Below the pieces are notes generated by a model. The model was not told the DNA's origin. It did no database searches and saw only the letters and a list, made by a program, of their open reading frames with translations. DNA of 64,000 bases from Siccirubricoccus phaeus (GTDB lineage: Bacteria; Pseudomonadota; Alphaproteobacteria; Acetobacterales; Acetobacteraceae), in the NCBI RefSeq assembly GCF_008360935.1, contig NZ_SRXO01000011.1, positions 148,185-212,184 on the forward strand, read 5' to 3'. Positions 1 through 7,852 of the stretch are shown piece after piece (position 1 is the stretch's first letter; every line of letters begins with the position of its first letter). A program made the position numbers and the translations under genes.

Positions 1-64
1 CCCGGAGCGTCCGGCCTGCCGGCGATCGCGCGCCGGGCGCCGCCGCCCTCGCCATGGCGGCCAT
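1..64 (-). CDS. Possible 5' end of a CDS leaving the window
   Basis: On the minus strand an ATG at 64 (with a second in-frame ATG at 55) opens a frame that runs off the left edge without a stop. It lies 60 bp after the epimerase stop codon in the same orientation, so it could be the next gene of the exopolysaccharide arm. Only about 21 residues are visible, Ala/Arg-rich and not diagnostic. The family cannot be named, and chance openness in GC-rich DNA is a real alternative. Confidence 0.25.
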   Translation of the reverse strand, partial: MAAMARAAAPGARSPAGRTLR

Positions 65-123
65 TGCCGGATCGCTGCCCGGCCGGAGGGCCGCCGGCGG
101 AGGCTTCGCGCCGGCTGCCCGCC

Positions 124-1083
124 CTACCGCAGCCCCGGCCTTCCCGCCCGCAGCCAGGCGATCGTCTCCCGCAGCCCCGCCTCCAGCGTCACCGGCTCCC
201 CGAGCCCCAGCGCTGCCCGCGAGGCCGCCGGGTCGCCGAGCGAGTGCCGGATCTCCCCGCTGCGCGCCGGCGCCTGCCGCAATTCCAGCACGGTGCCGCA
301 GAGGCCGGCGATCGCCGCCGCCAGCTCCCGCACCGCGACCGGCCGCCCGGTGCAGAGGTTGAACACCGGGGCGGCGGCGGAGGCCTGGCGCATCGCCGCC
401 AGCAGCCCGGCCACGATATCCGCCACGAAGATGAAATCCCGCGTCTGGCCGCCATCGCCGAAGACAGTCACCTTCTCGCCGCGCACCAGCTTCTCGCAGA
501 AGATGGAGATCACGCCGGAATAGGGCGAGGACGGGTCCTGCCGCGGCCCGAACACGTTGAAGAAGCGCAGCCCCGTGGTCGGCAGCCCATGCACCACCCC
601 GCCGACCCTGGCATGCAGCTCGCAGCCCAGCTTGTCCGCGCCATAGGCGGAGAGCGGGCGGGTCGCCGCGGCCTCGGTCAGCGGCAGCGATTCCGGCTCC
701 CCATAGACGGCGGCGGAGGAGGCGTAGACCACGGGCACCGCCTCCGGCCTGCCGCGGGCACGGGTCTCGGCCACCGCTGCTTCGAGCACCGCCACGGTGG
801 CGCTGAGATTGACCCGGTGGGTGCCCGCCCAGTCCCGCCGCCCCCGCTCCACCGAGGCGATGGCGGCCAGATGGAAGCAGCCCGCCACCCCCGCCATGGC
901 ATCCCGCAGCGCGGCGGGGTCGGCGCAATCGGCGCGGATCAGCTCGGCGCCCGGGGCGAGATTGGCGAGATGGCCGGAGGACAGGTCATCCAGCACCCGC
1001 ACCGCATGCCCCGCCGCCAGCAGCGCGGCGGTGAGGTGGGAGCCGATGAAGCCGCAGCCGCCGGTCACGAGATAGCTTGCCAT
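124..1083 (-). CDS. NAD-dependent epimerase/dehydratase (UDP-sugar epimerase type)
   Basis: This 319-aa extended short-chain dehydrogenase probably interconverts nucleotide sugars (UDP-glucose 4-epimerase-like) to supply the exopolysaccharide made by the neighbouring genes. The N-terminus has the Rossmann motif GGCGFIGSH, then the SSAAVYG segment and the catalytic YGADK (YxxxK) motif. RFFNVFGPRQ and a DFIFVADIV segment follow, typical of sugar-nucleotide epimerases. I start at ATG 1083 because an AGGG-rich ribosome site precedes it and the Rossmann strand begins at once; a longer frame to 1140 adds 19 atypical residues. It is the last complete gene of the minus-strand XrtA arm, separated from the exosortase gene by a repeat-filled gap. 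Substrate is not determinable. Confidence 0.85.
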   Translation of the reverse strand: MASYLVTGGCGFIGSHLTAALLAAGHAVRVLDDLSSGHLANLAPGAELIRADCADPAALRDAMAGVAGCFHLAAIASVERGRRDWAGTHRVNLSATVAVLEAAVAETRARGRPEAVPVVYASSAAVYGEPESLPLTEAAATRPLSAYGADKLGCELHARVGGVVHGLPTTGLRFFNVFGPRQDPSSPYSGVISIFCEKLVRGEKVTVFGDGGQTRDFIFVADIVAGLLAAMRQASAAAPVFNLCTGRPVAVRELAAAIAGLCGTVLELRQAPARSGEIRHSLGDPAASRAALGLGEPVTLEAGLRETIAWLRAGRPGLR

Positions 1084-1202
1084 CCTGCCCTTCCCTTTGG
1101 GCGTGCGGCATTCGCCGCCCCGCACGCCCTGCCCTTGCATCTCGTCGCATGTTTCACGCCGGCCGGTGAACCCGGTTCAGGCGCCGCTCTCCGGTGTCGC
1201 CC

Positions 1203-1440
1203 CTTGGCGTCACCCCTTTGGCGTCACCCCTTTGGCGTCATTCCGCTGGTGCCATCCCGTCCGGTGCCCCCTTGGCGCCATCCCGTCCGGTGCCACTCCT
1301 GGCGTTGTTCCGCTGGTGCCATCCTGCCCGGTGCCACTCCTGGCGTCGTTCCGCTGGTGCCATCCCGCCCGGCGCCATTCCTGGCGTCGTTCCGCTGGCG
1401 CCATCCCGTCCGGTGCCACTCCTGGCACCATTCCCTTGGC
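1203..1440. repeat. Tandem repeat array between exosortase and epimerase genes
   Basis: The 388-bp gap 1084-1471 holds no convincing gene. From 1203 to about 1240 a 13-bp unit (TTTGGCGTCACCC) repeats about three times. From about 1286 a 41-bp unit follows; the marker GGCGTYGTTCCGCTGG recurs at 1301, 1342 and 1383, and a degenerate fourth unit ends near 1440. Each unit contains GGTGCCA-type words. All six frames across it are shadows. Confidence 0.85.
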
Positions 1441-1471
1441 GCCACCGTCGGCAGCCCCTCGGCTCCGCGCC

Positions 1472-3229
1472 TCACGGCGCCGCGGAGCCGGCGGCGGCGG
1501 CGCGGGCGATGGCCTCGCCCTGGCTTTCCAGCAGCCGCACCAGCAGGTTGCGCTCCGCCGCGCTGGCCGGGTGGCCGCCCGGGGCGGGCAGCAGCCGCAC
1601 CAGGGCCAGCACCGGCCGGCCGCGGCGCAGGCCCAGGCTGCGCTGCGCCTGGTCCAGCCGCGCGCCGAGGCCGCCGCCGCTGGGCCGCCCCGCCACCCAG
1701 ATGGCGCTGGCCACCACCCCCTCCCCGCCGCGGGATTGCCGCGCAGTCCAGCGGGCGATGCCGGGCTGGGGCAGGGCGAAGGTGATGTCGTCATCCGTGC
1801 TGGCGAAGCCACCGAGGCGGCCGGCGGCAACGGCCGACCAGGTGGCGCCGGCCGGGAAGGCGATGAGCCGGGCGCTGAGCCGCGCCCCGTCGCAGTCCAG
1901 CGCCGGCCCGTCCGCCGTGGCGGCGCAGCCGGGCAGGGCGGCGAGCGGCAGGGGCTGCTCCGCCACCCGGCCGCCGCGCTGCAGCGCATAGGCGAGGGCC
2001 GGGGCCGTCAGGGCCAGCACCAGCAGCAGCGCGCCGGCGATGGCGGCGGTGGTGGTGGCGGCGGCGGGCGGCGCCGGCGGGCCGGGCGGGGCGGGGGGCA
2101 GCGGGGCGGGGCCGGCCGCATCCTCCCGGAAGGGCAGGCCGGCCAGGATCAGCAGCAGGATGACGGCGGAGAAGAACAGCCAGCCATAGATCACATGGTC
2201 CGCCGCCGCCGCCTCCGCACTGCCCAGGTGATGGCCGAGCCAGACGATGCCGAAGGCGCGCACCCCGTTGGCGAGAATCGGCACCGCCAGCGCCAGCAGC
2301 ATGACGATCAGGCGCCGCCCCGGGCTGCGGAACATCACCGCGGCGTAGAGCGCGCCGAAGGCCAGCGCGGCGATGAGGAAGCGCAGGCCCGCGCAGGCCT
2401 CGGCGACGAGGAAATCGCCGGCCGGAATCTGGATCAGCAGGTCGTCGATGTAGAAGGGGATGTCGGTGAGGCCGAGGAAGAACCCGATGAGCTTCACCGT
2501 CACGAGCTGCAGGGCCGGCACGGCGAAGGCGCCGAAGGGGACCAGGAAGACCAGGTAGAGCAGCGGCGCGGCGAAGGCGCGGAAGACCCGCCGGCCGAGA
2601 ATGGCCAGCACCGCCACCTCCACAAGCCCGAGGGCGGCGAATTGCCGCCCTTCCATGATGCCGAGCCGCTCCGCCGCCAGCCAGGCCAGCGCCGGGGGGA
2701 TGGCGAGCAAAGCGAGGCGGGCATCCGGCGCGGGACGCAGCCCGGCCAGGCGGAAGCGGCGCTGCCAGCCGAGCCAGAGGGCGATGGGCAGCACCAGCCA
2801 GCAATGGTTGTAGGCGGTGGAGGCGTTCCAGACACGCACCGCCGCCGCGCCTTCCGGCAGGAAGACCAGCGCCAGGGTGAAGACCACGCTGCCCAGCCAG
2901 AGCAGCGGGCCGCGCCATTCGGCCGGGCTCGCCAGGAAGGCGGGCATTGGGCCGGCGGCGGGGCCAGGCGCTGGGCTGGCGGCAAGGCTGGGTGGGCCGG
3001 CGGAGCCGGGCGCTGGGCTGGCGGTCGGGCCGGGCGTTGGGCCGGCGGCGAGGTCGGGTGCCGGGCCGCTGGTGATGCCGGGTGTGGGATCCGCCGCAGA
3101 ATCCGCGTCGGCGCCGATGAGGCCAAGCGCGGCGCCGGCGGCAGGCGCCGCCGCCGGCCCGCGGGAGGCCGTTGGTGCGCCCGCCGGCGCCTCCTGCGAG
3201 GCGGAAGAGGGGGCGAGGGGCAGGCTCAT
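1472..3229 (-). CDS. xrtA: Exosortase A with C-terminal EpsI domain
   Basis: This 585-aa membrane protein is an exosortase, the transpeptidase-like enzyme thought to cleave PEP-CTERM sorting signals at the inner membrane. Residues about 100-370 form a multi-helix membrane domain with the catalytic Cys279 (in VAEACAGL), Arg324 (NGVRAFG) and His345 (HVIYGW). Residues about 430-585 match the EpsI (DUF3485) domain often fused to XrtA. The first ~98 residues are a Pro/Ala/Gly-rich low-complexity leader with 21-24-bp repeats, unlike normal exosortases, which begin near the first helix. The start at 3229 is supported by an ATGA overlap with the upstream glycosyltransferase stop. A shorter start nearer the first helix cannot be excluded. 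Confidence 0.9.
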   Translation of the reverse strand: MSLPLAPSSASQEAPAGAPTASRGPAAAPAAGAALGLIGADADSAADPTPGITSGPAPDLAAGPTPGPTASPAPGSAGPPSLAASPAPGPAAGPMPAFLASPAEWRGPLLWLGSVVFTLALVFLPEGAAAVRVWNASTAYNHCWLVLPIALWLGWQRRFRLAGLRPAPDARLALLAIPPALAWLAAERLGIMEGRQFAALGLVEVAVLAILGRRVFRAFAAPLLYLVFLVPFGAFAVPALQLVTVKLIGFFLGLTDIPFYIDDLLIQIPAGDFLVAEACAGLRFLIAALAFGALYAAVMFRSPGRRLIVMLLALAVPILANGVRAFGIVWLGHHLGSAEAAAADHVIYGWLFFSAVILLLILAGLPFREDAAGPAPLPPAPPGPPAPPAAATTTAAIAGALLLVLALTAPALAYALQRGGRVAEQPLPLAALPGCAATADGPALDCDGARLSARLIAFPAGATWSAVAAGRLGGFASTDDDITFALPQPGIARWTARQSRGGEGVVASAIWVAGRPSGGGLGARLDQAQRSLGLRRGRPVLALVRLLPAPGGHPASAAERNLLVRLLESQGEAIARAAAAGSAAP

Positions 3230-4470
3230 GCGGCGATCGGCGCGGGCGCCGCCTCGGCAGGGGAAGGGTCGATCAGGGCGTCCAGCGGGGCGAGGCAGGC
3301 GGCCCAGTCATGCCCGGCCATCACCGCGGCACGGCCGGCGGCGCCGAGGCCGGGATGCGCGCCCGCCAGCACGGCGGCGACGGCGGCGGCGAAGCCCTCC
3401 GCCCCCGCCGCTACCAGCAGGTCGCGGCCGGGCTCGGCGCGCAGCCCCTCATGGGCCTCGGGCGTCGCCACTACGGGGCGGGCCATGGCCATCGCCTCCA
3501 GCACCTTGTTCTGGATTCCCCGGGCGATGCGCAGCGGCGCCACGGCGCAGGCGGCATGGGCCAGGTAGGGGCGGACATCCGGCACGGTGCCGGTGACGGT
3601 CACGCCGGGCAGCCTCGCCAGGGCTTGCACCGCGGGCGCCGGGTTGGCGCCGACGATCCAGAATTCCGGCGCCGGACCGGGGCTGGTGCGCAGCCGCGGC
3701 AGGATCGCCTCGGCAAACCAGGTGACGGCGTCGACATTGGGCCGGTAGCCCATGCTGCCGGTGAAGACCAGCGCCGGGACGGGGCGGGGGAAGGGGTTGG
3801 GCCAGTCGTGCTTCGGGCTGAACCGCGCCAGGTCCACGCCATTGTCGAGGGCGGCCAAGCGCGACGCCACCTCCGGCGCCAGCGCGGCGAAGCGGGCCGT
3901 CTCCGCGGCGGAGACCAGCAGGGTGCGATCGAATTCCAGGGCGGCCCGGCGCTCGAAACCCAATAGGGTGCGGGCCTCCCGCGCCCAGACCTGGCGCATG
4001 GGCGGGGCGGCGCCTTCGGCATAGGCGGCCCATTTCTCGGAATCGATATCCACCATGTCCAGCACCCGCCGCAGCCCGGGACGGCGCGCGGCCGGGCCCA
4101 TGGCATAGGGCGCCATGGCGGAGGAGAAGACGAAGGCGGCCTCGTAGCGCCCGGCGGCCAGCCCCGCCTGCGCCCAGGCGAAGAGGCCCGGATGGTGGAA
4201 CCAGCCGAGGGTGAGCGGCCGGCCGGGCCGGGCTCGCGAAAGCGCCCTCGCCGCGGTGCCGAAGCGGGAGAAGGCCGGCCGCCATTCCACATGGGCGCAG
4301 CGCGCGGCGAGCACCGGCAGATGCCGCAGATCGGCGGGGTCATCCACCAGGAAGCCGGCCTCCACCGCGAAGCGCTCCGCGAGATGGTCGAGGATGTGCC
4401 AGGCGCGGATCTTCTCCCCCTTCTCCGGCGGGTAGGGGATGCGGTGGGAGAGGAACAGCAGGCGCTTCAT
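3226..4470 (-). CDS. PEP-CTERM/EpsH1-associated sugar transferase (GT4-like)
   Basis: This 414-aa glycosyltransferase resembles the TIGR03087-type sugar transferases found beside exosortases. It probably adds a sugar to the lipid-linked exopolysaccharide repeat in the cytoplasm. The N-terminus reads MKRLLFLSHRIPYPPEKGEK, typical of the subfamily. Further motifs are DMVDIDSEKW, the linker LDNGVDLARFSP, the fold marker VFTGSMGYRPNVDA and the C-terminal donor-site segment GIQNKVLEAMAMARPVV. I start at ATG 4470, where family similarity begins; the frame stays open far upstream through a dispersed repeat, which is not coding. It overlaps xrtA by ATGA. The donor sugar is unknown. Confidence 0.88.
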   Translation of the reverse strand: MKRLLFLSHRIPYPPEKGEKIRAWHILDHLAERFAVEAGFLVDDPADLRHLPVLAARCAHVEWRPAFSRFGTAARALSRARPGRPLTLGWFHHPGLFAWAQAGLAAGRYEAAFVFSSAMAPYAMGPAARRPGLRRVLDMVDIDSEKWAAYAEGAAPPMRQVWAREARTLLGFERRAALEFDRTLLVSAAETARFAALAPEVASRLAALDNGVDLARFSPKHDWPNPFPRPVPALVFTGSMGYRPNVDAVTWFAEAILPRLRTSPGPAPEFWIVGANPAPAVQALARLPGVTVTGTVPDVRPYLAHAACAVAPLRIARGIQNKVLEAMAMARPVVATPEAHEGLRAEPGRDLLVAAGAEGFAAAVAAVLAGAHPGLGAAGRAAVMAGHDWAACLAPLDALIDPSPAEAAPAPIAA

Positions 4471-4744
4471 GCCGGGTGCGCCGCGGATGGCCGGCGGGGG
4501 CGCTGCCTCCAAACCCCCGGCAGAGGGCACTGCCCTCTGCACTCCCGCCGGGGCCAAGGCTTGGCCCCGGACCCCGCCGTGAGTTGGCGGGCTGAACTGT
4601 CGGATCCGAAGCTCACACCGGGGGCCGGCCCCGAAGGGGGTTGGACGCACTGCCTCCGACCATTGCCGCCAATGGGCAAAGCCCTCGTTCCTTCGGGGCG
4701 CAGCCCATGGTTGCGCGGCGCCGGGAGGTATCCGAGCCCCGGCA
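4471..4744. repeat. Multi-hairpin intergenic element after femAB-like gene
   Basis: This gap is filled by serial hairpins found elsewhere in the window. Examples are GCAGAGGGCACTGCCCTCTGC and GGGGCCAAGGCTTGGCCCC. They are followed by a tail GGCTGAACTGTCGGATCC that recurs near 39435, 54345, 57875 and 35090. It sits directly after the FemAB-like stop codon. There is no T-run as in a rho-independent terminator. Function is unknown. Confidence 0.7.
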
Positions 4745-5791
4745 TCAGCCCAGCCCCCGCACCAGGGGCGGACCCAGCAGATTGGCCACCGCCAGGGGCA
4801 GCCGCTTCCAGGCGGCGATGACCAGCTTGTATTTCGGGTTGTTCGGGTTGTTCTCCGGCACGGCGGCGCCGGGGGCGAGGCGGTAGCAGTAATGCAGCTC
4901 CTCCTCGGTGAAGCCCCAATTGCGCTTGTAGGCGAAGGCGCCGGTGCCGGCCTTGCTGCGGCCGAAATCGAACAGCGTCGCGCCCCGCTCATTCCCGGCG
5001 CGGCGCATCACTTCCCAGTACATGAAGTCGTTCGCCGAAAGCCCGCGCGCCGCCTGGGTGCCGCCGCCGTAATAGGGCAGCACCTGATCGCGGAAATGGA
5101 AATTCAGCACGGCAGCGACGGGGTTGCCTTCGTGCAGCACCGTCGTCACGTCATGCGCGCCGGGGAAGGCCTGCCCCAGCAGGCGGAAATAGCGCCGCGG
5201 GAAGACCGGGCTGCCGAGGTTGCGCACGCTCTCCGCATAGATGCGGTGCAGCCGGTCCGTGTCGCCATCCGACACGGAGGTGAGCTTGAACCGCTCGATC
5301 GCCTTGCGCACCTCCGCGCGCTGCTTGCGCGGGATGTTCTTCTGCATGTCCTTGGTGTCGTCGCCGGTCAGCGCGATGGGTTTGCGGAAGGTGAAGTAGA
5401 GCGGCGAGCGGCCCTGCCAGCCGGCATCCGCCGCGTCCAGCCGGCGGTATTCCAGGCAGGGCACCCGCAGCTTCTTCTGGAGGTCCAGCGCATGCGCCTC
5501 CAGCGCCAGCCGCGCCGCCTCCTCCACCGCCACGGCGCCGCCATAGACGCAGAAGGGGGTGGAGGCGAGGCTGTCCCCGAACAGGCGCGTGCGCATGCGG
5601 GCCAGCGGCAATACGCCGAGAATGGCGCCGTCCCGCTCCGCATAGGCGTAGTAGGTGCGGTGGCCGAAGGCCTCCCGGATCACCCGCGCCCAGGGCGTCA
5701 GGTGGAAGAAGGTGGCGGCGGGCGTCGCCTGGACGAAGGCGTCCCAGGCCGGGGCGGCGCGATCCTCGAGGCTGTGGATGCGAAGGGCCAT
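4745..5791 (-). CDS. FemAB family XrtA/PEP-CTERM-associated protein
   Basis: This 348-aa GNAT-fold protein belongs to the FemAB-related family (TIGR03019-like) that accompanies exosortase A loci. FemAB proteins use aminoacyl-tRNA to attach amino acids to peptidoglycan precursors; here the acceptor is unknown and may be a polysaccharide precursor. Visible segments are TFFHLTPWARVIREAFGH near the N-terminus, the basic NIPRKQRAEVRKA, then VLNFHFRDQVLPYYGGG and LFDFGRSKAGTGAFAYKRNW, all characteristic of the subfamily. I start at ATG 5791, 10 bp after the deacetylase stop; the longer open frame upstream is the antisense-like shadow of the deacetylase repeats. Its 3' side carries a multi-hairpin element. 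Confidence 0.88.
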   Translation of the reverse strand: MALRIHSLEDRAAPAWDAFVQATPAATFFHLTPWARVIREAFGHRTYYAYAERDGAILGVLPLARMRTRLFGDSLASTPFCVYGGAVAVEEAARLALEAHALDLQKKLRVPCLEYRRLDAADAGWQGRSPLYFTFRKPIALTGDDTKDMQKNIPRKQRAEVRKAIERFKLTSVSDGDTDRLHRIYAESVRNLGSPVFPRRYFRLLGQAFPGAHDVTTVLHEGNPVAAVLNFHFRDQVLPYYGGGTQAARGLSANDFMYWEVMRRAGNERGATLFDFGRSKAGTGAFAYKRNWGFTEEELHYCYRLAPGAAVPENNPNNPKYKLVIAAWKRLPLAVANLLGPPLVRGLG

Positions 5792-5801
5792 GGCGCGGCG
5801 C

Positions 5802-6884
5802 TCAGGCGGCGCGGGGGGCGTTGCAGCCCCGGGCATCATGGGCCGGCGCGCAAGGGTCCAGGGCGCCAGGGCCAGGCGCTGGGGTGGCAGGCCTCGGGGC
5901 GTTGGGGCCCGCGGCACCAGCGCCCAGCGCTTCCCGGCCCAGGGCTTCCCGGCCCAGCGCTTCACCGCCCGGCGCGTCCCGGCCCGCGGCGTCGCGTCCC
6001 GGGGCTGTGGGCGCCGCCAGCTCCGCCGCGAAGACCGTCTCCACCCGCCCCCAGGCGAATTCGCCGAGCAGCCGGGCGAGGCGCGGCGCCATGCGCTGCA
6101 GGCCAAGGAAATGCCGCAGCCGCCGGCTGGCGGAAAGCCCGGGCATGCGGGGCTGGTCCGGGTCGATCTCCCAGGGGTGGAAGTAGAAGATGCCGCGTCG
6201 CCCCGCCGCATTTACCCGCCGCAGCGCGGCGGCAAACAGCGTGTGCGGCGTTGCCCGGAAAGGCCCGCCGCCGGAGACCGGCAGGCAGGCCGGGCCCAGC
6301 CGCAGCGCCGTCATCGGCAGTTCCACCACCCCGTCCGGATGCGGGCGCCAGGGCGTCAGCGGCACCGGCCCGCCGGCGCGCGGCCCGGGGAAGATGGAGG
6401 AGGAGTAGCGATACCCGGCCTCCGCCAGCACGACATGCGCCCAGGGCGTGGCGCCGGGGTTCACCGAGAAGGTCGGCGCCCGGTAGCCGGTGACGGCGAC
6501 GCCGCCCGCCTGTTCCAGCAGGTCCCGCGCCACGCGGACATCCTCGCGGAACCGCGCCGCGCCGATCTCGAACACCCGCTCATGGCCGTAGCCATGGCTC
6601 GCCAGCTCATGCCCTGCCGCGACGATATCGCGGATCAGCGCCGGGTGGCGTTCCGCCACCCAGCCCAGGGTGAAGAAGGTGGCGCGAATGCCGGACGCGG
6701 CGAAGAGCGCCAGCACCTCCCGCGTCCGGTCCTCGACGCGGCGGGGCAGGCTGTCCCAGCGCTCCCGCCCGATCAGCCCGGCGTAATTCTGCACCTGGAA
6801 CCAGTCCTCCACGTCGATGCTCATGGCATTGACGGGCCCAGGGGTGGTGGCCGAGGCGGTGGCCGGGGCGGCGGCGGCGCTCAC
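5802..6884 (-). CDS. XrtA-system polysaccharide deacetylase
   Basis: This 360-aa NodB-fold deacetylase probably removes acetyl groups from N-acetylated sugars of the exopolysaccharide (TIGR03006-like, with a DUF3473-type C-terminus). The family signature MSIDVEDWFQVQ starts at residue 21. The metal-site segment ELASHGYGH, the strand TGYRAPTFSVNP and IFYFHPWEIDPDQPR follow. I choose GTG 6884 because it overlaps the ATPase stop as GTGA; ATG 6824 would begin exactly at the conserved segment. The last ~70 residues are an Ala/Gly/Pro tail coded partly by 15-bp tandem repeats (about 5925-6000), beyond the usual family end. Confidence 0.9.
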   Translation of the reverse strand: MSAAAAPATASATTPGPVNAMSIDVEDWFQVQNYAGLIGRERWDSLPRRVEDRTREVLALFAASGIRATFFTLGWVAERHPALIRDIVAAGHELASHGYGHERVFEIGAARFREDVRVARDLLEQAGGVAVTGYRAPTFSVNPGATPWAHVVLAEAGYRYSSSIFPGPRAGGPVPLTPWRPHPDGVVELPMTALRLGPACLPVSGGGPFRATPHTLFAAALRRVNAAGRRGIFYFHPWEIDPDQPRMPGLSASRRLRHFLGLQRMAPRLARLLGEFAWGRVETVFAAELAAPTAPGRDAAGRDAPGGEALGREALGREALGAGAAGPNAPRPATPAPGPGALDPCAPAHDARGCNAPRAA

Positions 6885-7840
6885 CGCCGCGACTCGCCGC
6901 CGAACAGCTCGGCCATGCGGCTCAGCACCCTTTCGCGCCGCGCCACGCTCTGCTCCAGCGCATCGACGCGCTGGCTGAGATCGTCGATCGTCGCGCCGAG
7001 GTCGAACCGCGCCTGGGGCGAGAGCGCCCCGGGATCGCCGCCGAGATCCTCGGCCAGCTCCAGCGCCACCGCCTCCACCATCGGGCCGGAGATCGCCTCC
7101 GCCTGCTCCAGCGCGCCGGCGAGCAGCACGCGGGAGCAGAGCCGGTTGATACGCCGCGGGACGCCGTCGCTGTGGCGGAACACCAGCTCCAGCGCCGCCT
7201 TCTCCCAATGCGGCCTGCCGTCCCAGCCGACGGCGCGCATCCGGTGCTCGACATAGGCGCTGGTCTCCTCGGCGGAGAGGCCGCCGAGATGGTAGGAGGC
7301 CAGCACCCGCTGGCGGAGCTGGTCCAGATCCGGGCTCGCCATGGTGCGGCGGAGCTGCGGCTGGCCGAGCAGCATGGTCTGCAGCACCGCCTGGCCGCCC
7401 TGGGTGACGTTGGAGAGCATGCGCAGCTCCTCCAGCGCCGGCGCCGCCAGCCCCTGCGCCTCGTCGACGATGAGGAGGTGGCGCTTTTCCACATGGCGCA
7501 GCGCAGCGATGACGCTGCGCAGCACCGCCGCCTTGTCGCCTTCCGGCTGCGCCCCGAAGCTGTCCGCCACCAGGCGCAGCAGGTCGTCGCCCGAGACCTG
7601 GGTGGTGACGATGCGGGCGATGGCGAAGCCCTCCGGGTCCAGCTCGGCGCAGAGGCGCTCCACCAGCGTGGTCTTGCCCGCCCCCACCTCCCCGGTGATG
7701 ACGACGAAGCCCTCCCGCTGCGCCAGCCCGTACATCAGGTGGGCATAGGCCCGGGCATGCACCGAGCTGGCGTAGAACAGCCGCGCATCCGGCGTCATCA
7801 GGAAGGGATGCTCGCGGAAGCCGTAGAAGTCGATCTGCAT
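6881..7840 (-). CDS. XrtA-associated AAA ATPase
   Basis: This 319-aa protein is the ExeA-like ATPase of exosortase loci (TIGR03015-like). It starts MQIDFYGFREHPFLMTPDAR, the typical N-terminus, followed by Walker A GEVGAGKTT (residues 50-58) and Walker B LLIVDEAQ (about 122-129). A PRRINRLCSR sensor-like segment comes later, and the C-terminus looks like a short coiled coil (DDLSQRVDALEQSVARRE). The role is not settled; family context suggests energising or regulating polysaccharide assembly or secretion. It starts 12 bp after the outer-membrane protein gene and its stop overlaps the deacetylase GTG. Confidence 0.92.
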   Translation of the reverse strand: MQIDFYGFREHPFLMTPDARLFYASSVHARAYAHLMYGLAQREGFVVITGEVGAGKTTLVERLCAELDPEGFAIARIVTTQVSGDDLLRLVADSFGAQPEGDKAAVLRSVIAALRHVEKRHLLIVDEAQGLAAPALEELRMLSNVTQGGQAVLQTMLLGQPQLRRTMASPDLDQLRQRVLASYHLGGLSAEETSAYVEHRMRAVGWDGRPHWEKAALELVFRHSDGVPRRINRLCSRVLLAGALEQAEAISGPMVEAVALELAEDLGGDPGALSPQARFDLGATIDDLSQRVDALEQSVARRERVLSRMAELFGGESRR

Positions 7841-7852
7841 GGCGCCGCCCCT

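Noticed and set aside
1203..1440. CRISPR-like array
   Set aside because: Units are contiguous tandem copies without unique spacers, and no cas genes occur in the window.
64..1785. 573-aa plus-strand open frame across the epimerase gene and the repeats
   Set aside because: It is antisense to a well-supported epimerase and its sequence is Arg/Pro/Gly-rich with no domain; long shadow frames are expected at this GC content.
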